A stretch of DNA of 64,000 nt, taken from positions 5,236,709 to 5,300,708 of the forward strand of contig CP043547.1 in NCBI GenBank assembly GCA_009664345.1. Reading direction: 5' to 3'. This stretch comes from Planctomycetales bacterium 10988 (GTDB lineage Bacteria > Planctomycetota > Planctomycetia > Pirellulales > Pb10988). Shown piece after piece: positions 1-8,264 of this stretch; the stretch's first letter is position 1; each line of letters opens with the position of its first letter. The notes below the pieces were generated by a model, which searched no databases, was not told the origin of the DNA, and was given only the letters and a program-made list of their open reading frames with translations. A program made the position numbers and the translations under genes.

Positions 1-1
1 G

Positions 2-1009
2 GAAGAAATCGAGGCAATCCAACGCTGCGAGCAAGAATTCAACGACGTTCGCGATGAACTGGCCAAGGTCATCGTGGGGCAAAATGAAGTCGTCGAACAA
101 GTCCTGGTCGCCATGTTCGCACGCGGGCATGCTTTGTTGGAAGGCGTGCCTGGCCTGGCGAAAACGTTGCTGGTTAGCTCTTTGGCGAAGACTCTCGCGT
201 TGAGCTTCAAGCGGATTCAGTTCACGCCGGACTTGATGCCCAGCGACGTCACTGGCACCGAGATCATTCAAGAAGACCTGGAAACAGGGAAACGGCACTT
301 TGAATTTCTGGCCGGGCCGCTCTTCGCGAACTTGCTCTTGGCGGATGAAATCAACCGGACCCCGCCGAAGACCCAAGCCGCCATGCTGGAGGCGATGCAG
401 GAACGACAGATTTCAATTGGTGGAAAGACCCACGCTTTGCCCGATCCGTTCTTTGTCCTTGCTACGCAAAACCCTTTGGAACAAGAGGGAACGTATCCGC
501 TGCCCGAGGCCCAGCTTGACCGCTTTCTCCTCTATATCCGCGTGAATTACCCCTCGGGTTCGGAGGAATGGGAGATCGCTCGGCGTGTCTCCAATGGGCA
601 AATGTCCGAAATCGTTCCGCAATTGAATGCCGAAAAAATCTTGAAATTTCAACAACTCGTGCAATCCGTTCCGGTGAGCGATCAAGTCTTGGGCTATGCC
701 TGGAGTCTCGTGCGAAGCTCGCGTCCGCAGAACGAGAAGACATTCGACTTCATTCAACAATGGGTTCGCTGGGGGGCCGGACCGCGGGGGCTCTTGGCCC
801 TGCTCACTTGTGCCAAAGCCAGGGCGATTCTGTACGGCCGGTATCATGCTTCGGTTGGGGATATTCAAGCGGTTGCCTATCCGGCCTTGCGACATCGCAT
901 CGCAACCAACTTCGCAGCCCAGGCCCATCAAATTGATAGTGATAAGATCATCGAAATGCTGCTGGAGGCGATTTCGCCGGAGCAAGCCTTTGAGCAACCG
1001 ATTGAATAA
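2..1009 (+). CDS. MoxR-family AAA+ ATPase (5' end outside window)
   Basis: The reading frame is open from the first bases, so the gene begins upstream of the window; the GTG at 74 lies inside the conserved VIVGQ motif and is not the start. Visible motifs are Walker A (GVPGLAKT, about 143-166), Walker B (LLADEINR), sensor 1 (LATQNP) and the GTYPLPEAQLDRF segment, all typical of MoxR ATPases. These are chaperone-like AAA+ proteins that usually act with a DUF58 or von Willebrand A partner, and a DUF58 gene follows 45 bp downstream on the same strand. The client is unknown. About 335 residues are visible and the C-terminal lid domain is complete. Family assignment is firm; the cellular role is inference. 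Confidence 0.95.
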   Translation, partial: EEIEAIQRCEQEFNDVRDELAKVIVGQNEVVEQVLVAMFARGHALLEGVPGLAKTLLVSSLAKTLALSFKRIQFTPDLMPSDVTGTEIIQEDLETGKRHFEFLAGPLFANLLLADEINRTPPKTQAAMLEAMQERQISIGGKTHALPDPFFVLATQNPLEQEGTYPLPEAQLDRFLLYIRVNYPSGSEEWEIARRVSNGQMSEIVPQLNAEKILKFQQLVQSVPVSDQVLGYAWSLVRSSRPQNEKTFDFIQQWVRWGAGPRGLLALLTCAKARAILYGRYHASVGDIQAVAYPALRHRIATNFAAQAHQIDSDKIIEMLLEAISPEQAFEQPIE

Positions 1010-1025
1010 CCATCGCTGCTTTCTC

Positions 1026-1039
1026 TAAAAAGTGCTTTT
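1026..1039. repeat. Short A/T palindrome upstream of DUF58 gene
   Basis: AAAAAGTGCTTTTT, a near-perfect inverted repeat 16 bp before the DUF58 start. A similar perfect palindrome, AAAAGTACTTTT, lies at 8166-8177 upstream of the kinase gene. It could be an operator or simply an AT-rich spacer; two copies in 64 kb is weak evidence. Confidence 0.25.
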
Positions 1040-1054
1040 TGAAAGAATCCCCAA

Positions 1055-1960
1055 ATGCCCGCAAGTGTCTTGGCCCGCTATCTCGACGCTGCCACCTTAG
1101 GGCGGCTGGTGCAAACGCGGCTCGATCCGCGAAGCCTGGTCATGGGGCATCTGGCGGGTTCGCACCGTTCGCCGGTGCAAGGCTTCGCCGTCGAATTTGC
1201 AGGCTACCGGGAATACATGCCGGGCGATGATCTGCGGCATCTCGATTGGCGGATGGTCTTCAATCGCGGCAAATACTTCATCAAGCAGTATGAAATGGAG
1301 ACCAACTGGACCAGTCACTTTGTTTTCGACACCAGTGCTTCCATGCAATACGGCGAAGGATGGGAGCAAAAAGCCCAAGTCGCTCTGCAAATGCTAACCC
1401 TTTTGGCTTATGCCGTGATTCGGCAGGCGGATCGTGCCTCGCTCACGATGGCTGGGGCAAGAATTGACTCGTATCTCCCTCCGTCGGATTCGATGGCTCA
1501 GCTTGTTCGCATGTTGGAACTCTTGGACTCGCTCTCCTATTCGACGGCCACGAATCTTCCCGCCTGTCTGATTGAGATGGCCAGTCGTTGGCAACAACGC
1601 GAACTCGTTGTCATCCTTAGCGACTTCTTTTTAGAGATCAAAGAAATAGAGGCGGCGATCGAGCGACTGCGGTATTCCCGGCATGAAGTAGTACTTGTCG
1701 AGGTTCTTCATCAAGATGAACGGACATTTGATTTTCAAGGGGCGGTTCGATTTAAAGGCCTAGAAGGACTTGCCGCTTACCGGACGGTGCCGACGGAAAT
1801 TCGCGATGCTTACCTCGATGCCATGCGTGCCCATCAGCAGGCATTGACGGAAATGTGCCACCGCCATCAAGTGGAATATCTCCCCCTCACGACGAATCAA
1901 GACCTCGCCGGCGAACTGATTGCCTACCTGAATCGTCGTCAACGAACTCGAAGGAGATAG
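1055..1960 (+). CDS. DUF58 domain-containing protein (vWA-like)
   Basis: 301 residues. The DUF58 hallmark GYREYMPGDDLRHLDWR is at residues 50-66, followed by a vWA-like metal-site motif, FDTSASM (D92, S94, S96). The start at 1055 fits DUF58 proteins, which begin shortly before a Leu/Arg-rich segment. No membrane segment is evident, so it is probably cytosolic. It lies 45 bp after the MoxR ATPase; the MoxR-DUF58 pair is a widespread module in which the ATPase is thought to remodel or activate the vWA-like partner. The BatA/BatB-type membrane proteins that often follow are absent here. A short imperfect palindrome (1026-1039) sits just upstream. Confidence 0.93.
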   Translation: MPASVLARYLDAATLGRLVQTRLDPRSLVMGHLAGSHRSPVQGFAVEFAGYREYMPGDDLRHLDWRMVFNRGKYFIKQYEMETNWTSHFVFDTSASMQYGEGWEQKAQVALQMLTLLAYAVIRQADRASLTMAGARIDSYLPPSDSMAQLVRMLELLDSLSYSTATNLPACLIEMASRWQQRELVVILSDFFLEIKEIEAAIERLRYSRHEVVLVEVLHQDERTFDFQGAVRFKGLEGLAAYRTVPTEIRDAYLDAMRAHQQALTEMCHRHQVEYLPLTTNQDLAGELIAYLNRRQRTRRR

Positions 1961-2086
1961 CCAGGCTTTCCCTTTTTCCGCCTTCTCCCCTGGAAAAAGC
2001 TCGCGAACACGAAACAATACTGATAAGGAAGACAAAACTTGTCCCATTTAGCCTAAAGAACCTAAACAAAAAAGTAAGGATTGAGT

Positions 2087-2629
2087 ATGTCCGAAAAACC
2101 ACTCTCCGGTCAGCGGATTTTGATGTTCGTCGGCGATATCTATGAAGATTTGGAACTTTGGTATCCCAAGCTGCGGTTGCAAGAAGCCGGGGCCGAAGTT
2201 GTTGTCGCTGGGCCTAAAGCCGGAGAAAAATACGCTGGCAAGCATGGCTACCCCTGCGTTTCCGATGCCGCTCTCGATGACATGCAGGCGAGCGATTTCG
2301 ATGGCCTGGTCGTTCCCGGAGGATTCATGCCGGATAAACTTCGCCGTGATGAACACGTCAAACAATTGGTCCGGGATTTCGATGCTGCCGGAAAATTAGT
2401 AGCGGCGGTTTGTCATGGAGGTTGGATTCCAATCTCCGCCGGAGTCTATCAAGGAGTCAAAGTCACCGGGTCGCCGGGGATCAAAGATGACTTGGTGAAC
2501 GCCGGGGCGATTTGGGAAGACGCTCCGCTGGTGGTCGATCGCCACTTTGTTTGCAGTCGCCGCCCGGATGATTTGCCGGATTTCTGCGAAGGAATCATTG
2601 AAGTCCTCACCGCGAAAGTACCTAGCTAG
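2087..2629 (+). CDS. DJ-1/PfpI family protein (type 1 glutamine amidotransferase-like)
   Basis: 180 residues from ATG 2087, which has AAGGA six bases upstream; a TTG at 2081 is possible but less likely. The nucleophile elbow AVCHGGW places Cys109 next to His110, and Glu20 in the DIYEDLELWYP segment is the usual third catalytic residue. The length matches PfpI/YhbO proteins, which have been described as peptidases, glyoxalases or deglycases. It is probably cytosolic. It follows the MoxR-DUF58 pair by 126 bp and is closed by a strong terminator at 2684. The substrate cannot be inferred. Confidence 0.9.
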   Translation: MSEKPLSGQRILMFVGDIYEDLELWYPKLRLQEAGAEVVVAGPKAGEKYAGKHGYPCVSDAALDDMQASDFDGLVVPGGFMPDKLRRDEHVKQLVRDFDAAGKLVAAVCHGGWIPISAGVYQGVKVTGSPGIKDDLVNAGAIWEDAPLVVDRHFVCSRRPDDLPDFCEGIIEVLTAKVPS

Positions 2630-2683
2630 CATCAAAGACATCCCAGGAACTCCCTTTTCTCCCTTGATATGGTGAGGAAAGCA

Positions 2684-2726
2684 AACAGCGAGGGGCCATC
2701 AGGCGGTCCTCTCGCTGTTATTTTTT
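2684..2726 (+). terminator. Rho-independent terminator after the PfpI-like gene
   Basis: Stem AACAGCGAG/CTCGCTGTT extended by G-rich pairs around an apical loop, followed by a run of six T. It separates the MoxR-DUF58-PfpI group from the TIR-FGE cassette, so the cassette probably has its own promoter in 2730-3041. No convincing -35/-10 pair was picked out there. Confidence 0.85.
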
Positions 2727-3041
2727 GCCATCTTGAGACCGAAGCCAAGCCATTTCACCGAAAACCCAACCTTTCAACTACCGACAAGCGGGGCAAACTT
2801 CTCTAGGTAGATTGAAAAAATCTTGGTATTCTACGGGCTCTCCGTTATATTGAAGACGCATTAGGTAGGTGATTACAAGTTCTACGCCTTCGACTTGCGT
2901 GCCAGCCAACGAGGTCTTCTTTGGGCGGAGTCTTTTGAAGGATTTGCGAAGTAGGACGCCTTGCCAAAGCGTTTTCTTTTGAAGCAATCGGAAGAAGACG
3001 TTCTTTTGAAAGGATCAAGGAACGCCACGAAGGGGAGAAGC
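2727..3041. other. Non-coding region upstream of the TIR-FGE gene
   Basis: 315 bases without a supportable gene. The TIR-FGE frame is open back to 2961, but the upstream residues look unlike protein and the ribosome binding site lies directly before 3042. A promoter for the cassette is expected here but could not be defined by eye. Confidence 0.5.
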
Positions 3042-4421
3042 ATGTCGGTCGTTTCTACGAAGTCGCACGCGGATGTCTTTATCAGCTATGCGGTGAAGGA
3101 CCGAGATCCTGTCATCGCACTGGCTCAGGGTCTGAAAAAAGCTGGCTTCTCCGTGTGGCGAGATGGGGATCAACTCCTCTGCGGAGATTACTACGGCGAA
3201 CAAATTGCCCAAGCGATCCATCATTCTAAAGTCGTCGTCTTGATGCTTTCTCCCAACTCGCTGGCTTCCGACAATGTCATGCAGGAAGTTCGCCTCGTTT
3301 GGGACTTCGGGCATCGCAAGATTCTCCCGATCTGGCTAACCGAGCCGGGGCCCATGCCGGAGCGATTCCGTTTTTGCTTGGCAGGCACACAATATCTTTC
3401 CCTCTTCAATAATACGGTCGAGTCAATCCTCAAGCAGCTTGTTGACTCGATGCGAAATCTCGAAGTCAAACCTCGCATCCAAGCAGGATCAAGCTATCGC
3501 CTTGAAGTCTCCGAACCAGCGATCAGCCCGAAGCCGGTGACGGCCTATGCTTCCTTCTCTTTTCAAGAGGCAAGTACCCAAGACTGGGAATCAGACCTCG
3601 ACGAGATCGATTCGCCTGCGTTTGCTCAAAAAATACAGAAAAAGTTTGCTCAGAAATCGCGGCTGCCGCTCTCTTGGCAAAATGCCTGGGGGATGGAGTT
3701 TCGGTTGATTCCGCCGGGGATCGGGAAGCTTGGAACATCTCCCGAAGATACAGACGCCGCGAAGTCCGAATTCCCCGAACAACTCGTTCCGATCACGACC
3801 GGATTTTGGATGGGGACGTTTCCCATCACCGGAGAAGTCGTCCAGCAATTTCTTCAATCAAACCATCGAGAACGCCGCTTCGAACGACTACGAGGAGATC
3901 GGACCTTCGCTCGAACATTGCGAAGTCAACCTCAAGCGAGAGAACTTCCTGTCACGGAAATCAACGCGGAAGATGCCGCGATTCTTTGCCAATGGCTGTG
4001 CGAGAAGGATAACAAACGCTACCGCATTCCGACCGAAGCCGAGTGGGAATATGCCGCCCGGGCCGGGGCAAGCGGGGCTTTCTGGTGGGAAAGTAGCAGC
4101 GAACGGCCGCCGGCTGCCTTTGCGGCCAAGTCGCCTGCCCCGCCCGATCCCACGCGATCGAACGCCTGGGGCCTGATGGATATGTCCGGCAATGTAGAAG
4201 AGTGGACGTGCAGCCCCTTCGAAAAAAACACCATCTTAGACAAGGTGGAAGAGATCGAACGGGCCGTGGTCGCTCCTTCTAAAATTCGTACGAGAGTCGT
4301 TCGCGGAGGGAGCTGGCAATCGAGTCAACTTTCGCATTTACGGTTGCCGCGGCGACGAAGCATGTTTTGGCAGAAGCGAGCCCCGGACCTGGGCATCCGA
4401 CTTGTTTGCATGTTGGATTAA
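3042..4421 (+). CDS. TIR domain-FGE/sulfatase-modifying-factor fold fusion protein
   Basis: 459 residues. ATG 3042 is chosen because AGGGGAG lies just upstream and the TIR domain begins right after it; the frame is open to 2961. Residues 10-100 are a TIR domain (HADVFISYAVKDRDP, then LSPNSLASDNVMQEV). Glu82 of MQEV is at the position of the catalytic Glu in NAD-cleaving TIRs. A linker of about 110 residues leads to an FGE/SUMF1 fold at about 215-457, with RIPTEAEWEYAARAG, GLMDMSGNVEEW, VVRGGSWQ and a C-terminal GIRLV. The cysteines used by true formylglycine-generating enzymes after RGGSW are missing (here QSSQLSHLRLPRRRS), so this half is more likely a binding or scaffold domain. The pattern resembles effector-plus-sensor proteins. 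First gene of the signalling cassette. Confidence 0.9.
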   Translation: MSVVSTKSHADVFISYAVKDRDPVIALAQGLKKAGFSVWRDGDQLLCGDYYGEQIAQAIHHSKVVVLMLSPNSLASDNVMQEVRLVWDFGHRKILPIWLTEPGPMPERFRFCLAGTQYLSLFNNTVESILKQLVDSMRNLEVKPRIQAGSSYRLEVSEPAISPKPVTAYASFSFQEASTQDWESDLDEIDSPAFAQKIQKKFAQKSRLPLSWQNAWGMEFRLIPPGIGKLGTSPEDTDAAKSEFPEQLVPITTGFWMGTFPITGEVVQQFLQSNHRERRFERLRGDRTFARTLRSQPQARELPVTEINAEDAAILCQWLCEKDNKRYRIPTEAEWEYAARAGASGAFWWESSSERPPAAFAAKSPAPPDPTRSNAWGLMDMSGNVEEWTCSPFEKNTILDKVEEIERAVVAPSKIRTRVVRGGSWQSSQLSHLRLPRRRSMFWQKRAPDLGIRLVCMLD

Positions 4422-4450
4422 CTCGAAACCAATAGAAACCGAGGAACGTC

Positions 4451-6250
4451 GTGTCCGGTGAGAACCCTGAATGTTTACTTTGTGATGCGAAGCTGCAGCT
4501 CCCTTCATTGCATTGCTCGACGTGTGATACTCCGCACACTCGTTGCAATGACTGCGAGGCGGTTTTCCCGGCGAAAGATGCGTTCTGTCCCTTTTGTGGA
4601 GCCCCGAGCTTCGCCTCGGCGTCGGAGATTGATCCTTCGCTCTCTCCGCTTCCGGCATCTCCAAGCATCGAGCCGCAGCCACAACCGAAACTTCCTAATC
4701 CTCAAGACAAGCTGGATCAGTTAGCGGGGCTCTTTCAACAAACGAGCCAACCCGACCCCGCTCCGAATCTTCAACCGCCGACGACTTCGCAACCGTCGGG
4801 GGCCCTCCAGCCCTTGGCTCCAAGTACCCCGCCGAGTGCGGAGGCGAGTTCTCCCGAAGACGCGAATATGCAGGCCCTCTTGGCAGGATTTGGACTCTCG
4901 GGCGATGCCCCTCCGCAAGACTTGGCGAGTCCTGTCTCTCCACAGACTCCGCAGGCAATGCGACCTTCTAGAGAAGAACTCCCCGACTGGCGAACAGCGG
5001 GAGGGCCGCTCGTCGGAGGTTTCGGGAGCGACATCAGCTTCAATCATTCCGACGATCCAATCCTCATCGAGATCGATGGTTCCGAAGAATATCGTGCCGG
5101 CGAACAAGGGGTCTTACGACTAAGACTGCTTGCTCAAAACGTAGAAGAAGACGCGATTGTCCGCCTGAAGATTGAATCGAAGCTGTTAGCGAAACCGGTT
5201 CCATTGGAAGCAGAAGTTCAGCCCGGTCAGGCGTATCATTTCCCAGCCATGGCTTTTGTACCGCAAATCGCCGGACGCCACCCTTTGCAATTCACGGTCG
5301 CTTTGGAAACAATCTCCAAAGTACCGCTCGGGAAGTGGTCTTCCAGTCATGTTGTCAAAGTCGAAGAGGCCCCGCAACAGGAAAACCAAGCCATCAGTGC
5401 CGGCGGAGATGTCATCATCATGGGAGGTGGCAATCGGGGGCAAGCCGCGGAGGACTACAGTTTTGGAGAGAAAAAAGGTTGGGTCGCTCTACCTTTGCAA
5501 CCGGATCGAGCCTTCAACCGACGGGTTAAAGCCCTGAAACCCCCGACGATCCACGGGATGCCCGAACTGCCCAGTGATTGGTATTGGCCGGTTGGAACGC
5601 AACTGCTAGCTTCGCTGTTCGTCGCAGATCATCATACGGGCCGCTCACAAGTTATCGCCTTTGTCTGTGGAACGACCGCTTCCATGGGCCGAGGGGGCGA
5701 CCCTTCGATCGCATGGTGGTTGCGTCCGCATCCGCATGATCCGCATCAGTTCGGCAGGCTCTCCCGTCGGCATACCGTGCTGACGTTGCATGAAGGACGG
5801 GCCTGGATTGAAGATGTCAGCACCAACGGAACCTGGCTTGAAGATCAGCGTCTTGAGAAACGAGACCCCCAACTCTTGGCGGAGGAAGATCATTTTGCTC
5901 CAGCAGACGTGGTCCGGTTCGTTCCAACATTGGTGACTTATGAAGACGCGGTCGAAGCTATTTTTCTGCAACGCGAAGACGGCTTGATGGGACGCTTGAG
6001 TTACTGTCTTGCGTCCGGAAAATGCCCGCTCCCCCTCAAATTCAGCGGTTCACCGGAGATCGCCTGTTGGCTGCTTTGGCAAAAACAACCGCAAATGGGT
6101 CCGCAACTTTTAATCAAGACAGATGAAACCGATTGGCAACCGCTAGGTCCGCACGCCGCCCAGGTGTTAAATCAACGTTATCGAATTCAATGGCAACTGT
6201 TATCCTCTCCAATCGAACAACAAGCCTATTTAGGGCAATTGGCATTTTAA
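4451..6250 (+). CDS. Zinc-ribbon and FHA domain protein
   Basis: 599 residues from GTG 4451, with GAGGA five bases upstream, 29 bp after the TIR-FGE stop. The N-terminus holds paired CxxC zinc ribbons (CLLC, HCSTC, CNDC, CPFC; residues 8-57). A long Pro/Ser/Gln-rich disordered linker follows to about residue 175. A beta-rich segment (about 195-310) may be an Ig- or arrestin-like sandwich. The FHA domain has MGRG (Arg414), SRRH (438-441) and STNGT (Asn459), the residues that bind phosphothreonine. After the FHA core there are roughly 110 unassigned residues. It probably reads phosphorylation by the kinase encoded at 8265 in the same cassette. FHA and ribbon calls are firm; the sandwich is a guess. 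Confidence 0.9.
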   Translation: MSGENPECLLCDAKLQLPSLHCSTCDTPHTRCNDCEAVFPAKDAFCPFCGAPSFASASEIDPSLSPLPASPSIEPQPQPKLPNPQDKLDQLAGLFQQTSQPDPAPNLQPPTTSQPSGALQPLAPSTPPSAEASSPEDANMQALLAGFGLSGDAPPQDLASPVSPQTPQAMRPSREELPDWRTAGGPLVGGFGSDISFNHSDDPILIEIDGSEEYRAGEQGVLRLRLLAQNVEEDAIVRLKIESKLLAKPVPLEAEVQPGQAYHFPAMAFVPQIAGRHPLQFTVALETISKVPLGKWSSSHVVKVEEAPQQENQAISAGGDVIIMGGGNRGQAAEDYSFGEKKGWVALPLQPDRAFNRRVKALKPPTIHGMPELPSDWYWPVGTQLLASLFVADHHTGRSQVIAFVCGTTASMGRGGDPSIAWWLRPHPHDPHQFGRLSRRHTVLTLHEGRAWIEDVSTNGTWLEDQRLEKRDPQLLAEEDHFAPADVVRFVPTLVTYEDAVEAIFLQREDGLMGRLSYCLASGKCPLPLKFSGSPEIACWLLWQKQPQMGPQLLIKTDETDWQPLGPHAAQVLNQRYRIQWQLLSSPIEQQAYLGQLAF

Positions 6251-6265
6251 CCAGGGAGTTATCGC

Positions 6266-8131
6266 ATGGCAGCGAAATCATGCCCGCATTGCGGGGAAAA
6301 GGTCTATGCCGGAGTTAAGTTTTGTGCGAACTGCGGGATCGAGGTCAATCCCATCAAGGAGACGGAAGACCGCGTAGGCAAGGCTGCCTACTATGTCCTC
6401 TCCCAACGTGCAGGGCGAAATCAGCAAAAACTCCAGCAGCAAACCATCGCGCACGTCATGGTCACCGATCAGCTTGCTGATGGTTCCTTGCCGAATATCA
6501 AACGCCTCGAAGTTCGCGAGGGGACGTTCACGGTCCTCTATTCACCCTTTCATGGTCCCTTGATGTTGGAACCGGGAGAGCATGAAATCTCCGACCTCGG
6601 TGTTGGTGCGGAAAAATCATTCGAAGCCGGGAAGACCACACAACGCGCTTATATATGCACCGTGGCCCGAAATCCCTTGGTCACCGAGTTCGTTCTACCG
6701 GATGCCATCAGCGCTCGCGAAGCCAGCGATGCGAGAGACCTCGCGGCCCACACCGATCTGACCCAACGCGATCAGCAGATCACCATCGCCCAGCATACGC
6801 TCACCTCTTTAAGTATGCGAACGGCCGATGATATTCTCGGTGGGGCGACCATGCAACTGGTCCTTCGCTGTACGAATCCAGCCCCGATGATTTCGATGCT
6901 CTTTTCCTCGCGGTTTGATAATCTCTCTCCGCAAGAAAAACAAATCTTTAGCTCACAGCGACAAAACCCCAAATATAAAGGGAGTATCGGGGCACTCTTT
7001 TCGTATAGCTACGATTTTGTCAAGCACGCCTTCGGCATGAGTTCTGGCCCGAAAATTCCCAATACGATCGCCTTCTCCATCTCGATGTGGGACCTATGGA
7101 CGCAATTCCGCATGGAGTTCGCTGGGGCGATTATTCAATCAATCCGCAACGAAACGGCCCAATCGCTGTATGATACCGTCGAAGTTCGGGACCGGGTCGC
7201 GGAAGATATTTCCAAGATCATGACCGATTCGATTCGCCTCTTTGGCATGAAAGTCGATCGTGTCTCCTCCTTCCGCTTTATCTCGCCGCAGTATGAAAAA
7301 ATGCTCGAAGGCCGGATGAAAAACGCCTTGGATCGGGCGGAACTTTCGGACCTGGAAGAAGCGGAGGATATCCAAACCGAACGTGACGAGATTGCCAAGA
7401 AAAGTGGGGCCCGGCAAGCAGACAATGCAAAGTTCAACAAAACGCTTGAGGCCGAGAAAGAGCGGCATGGAATCGGCCAAGACCGTGAGACACAACGGTT
7501 GAAAAACGAAGTCCACATCGAGCAGGTCGATCACAAGCACCTCGTCGATGCCAAAGAGTTCAATCACGAACAAAGTAAACTCGAAGCGGCCGAGCGAACT
7601 CGGATGCAGCTCGAATTTGAAAAAGGGGAGATGCAACATCGCCTGACTTCGCAAAAAGATGATCTTCAGTTCCAAAAGCTCGAACGAATGATGGAACTGC
7701 AAGCCAAGCAATACGAACTGGAAGACCAACGTTCGGACCGCCAGCTTGACCGGAAGCTTCGTCACGAGGATGCCGAGTTTCAACGCCGTGTTACCTTACT
7801 CAAAGAGTATGCCGGTCTGCCGGAAGATTCAATTCTCACCATCGCCGTGGCGGAAAATCCTAAGCTCGTCCAAGCCTATACCGCAACGATGAAGGCGAAA
7901 GGCCAAGACGAGCAGCTCACGATGCAGAAACAATTTCGCAAGGATATCGAGAGTATCTACGGCGTAAACACCAAACAAACGCACGAACTTCTCATCGAGG
8001 CCGCTCGACAATTAGGATCGGTTTACACCGCTCAAGCCGCCGGGAAGCATCAAGCCAGCCAAGCTGAAGCGGCGATTACGCAACAGCCGAGGGAGTTGCC
8101 GACTTCGCCTGCGAATGAGAAAGAAACGTAA
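6266..8131 (+). CDS. Zinc-ribbon, SPFH/band-7-like protein with long coiled coil
   Basis: 621 residues, starting 15 bp after the FHA gene with CAGGGAG upstream. The first 24 residues form a zinc ribbon (CPHC at 6-9, CANC at 20-23). Residues about 50-340 are beta-rich, with features seen in SPFH/band-7 and virion-core-like proteins. Residues about 345-510 are a highly charged coiled coil (RAELSDLEEAEDIQTERDE and onward), the usual oligomerisation stalk of SPFH proteins. No transmembrane helix is seen. SPFH proteins form ring or cage scaffolds on membranes, so this may be the assembly platform for the kinase, FHA and TIR proteins. The SPFH call rests on overall architecture and is moderate; the zinc ribbon and coiled coil are plain. 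Confidence 0.8.
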   Translation: MAAKSCPHCGEKVYAGVKFCANCGIEVNPIKETEDRVGKAAYYVLSQRAGRNQQKLQQQTIAHVMVTDQLADGSLPNIKRLEVREGTFTVLYSPFHGPLMLEPGEHEISDLGVGAEKSFEAGKTTQRAYICTVARNPLVTEFVLPDAISAREASDARDLAAHTDLTQRDQQITIAQHTLTSLSMRTADDILGGATMQLVLRCTNPAPMISMLFSSRFDNLSPQEKQIFSSQRQNPKYKGSIGALFSYSYDFVKHAFGMSSGPKIPNTIAFSISMWDLWTQFRMEFAGAIIQSIRNETAQSLYDTVEVRDRVAEDISKIMTDSIRLFGMKVDRVSSFRFISPQYEKMLEGRMKNALDRAELSDLEEAEDIQTERDEIAKKSGARQADNAKFNKTLEAEKERHGIGQDRETQRLKNEVHIEQVDHKHLVDAKEFNHEQSKLEAAERTRMQLEFEKGEMQHRLTSQKDDLQFQKLERMMELQAKQYELEDQRSDRQLDRKLRHEDAEFQRRVTLLKEYAGLPEDSILTIAVAENPKLVQAYTATMKAKGQDEQLTMQKQFRKDIESIYGVNTKQTHELLIEAARQLGSVYTAQAAGKHQASQAEAAITQQPRELPTSPANEKET

Positions 8132-8165
8132 GCAGGAGGTCGTCTCGATCTCCCATCTCAATCCA

Positions 8166-8177
8166 AAAAGTACTTTT
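8166..8177. repeat. Perfect 12-bp palindrome upstream of the kinase gene
   Basis: AAAAGTACTTTT, in the gap between the SPFH-like gene and the kinase. It resembles the 1026-1039 element upstream of DUF58. The role is unknown. Confidence 0.25.
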
Positions 8178-8264
8178 GACTAGAATCCAGAAGTAAGCCC
8201 ATCTGTCAAGAAGATGGTAGCTTTCAAAATACGGTGTTTCCCCGTCCATGAATGGGTAGCTCTG

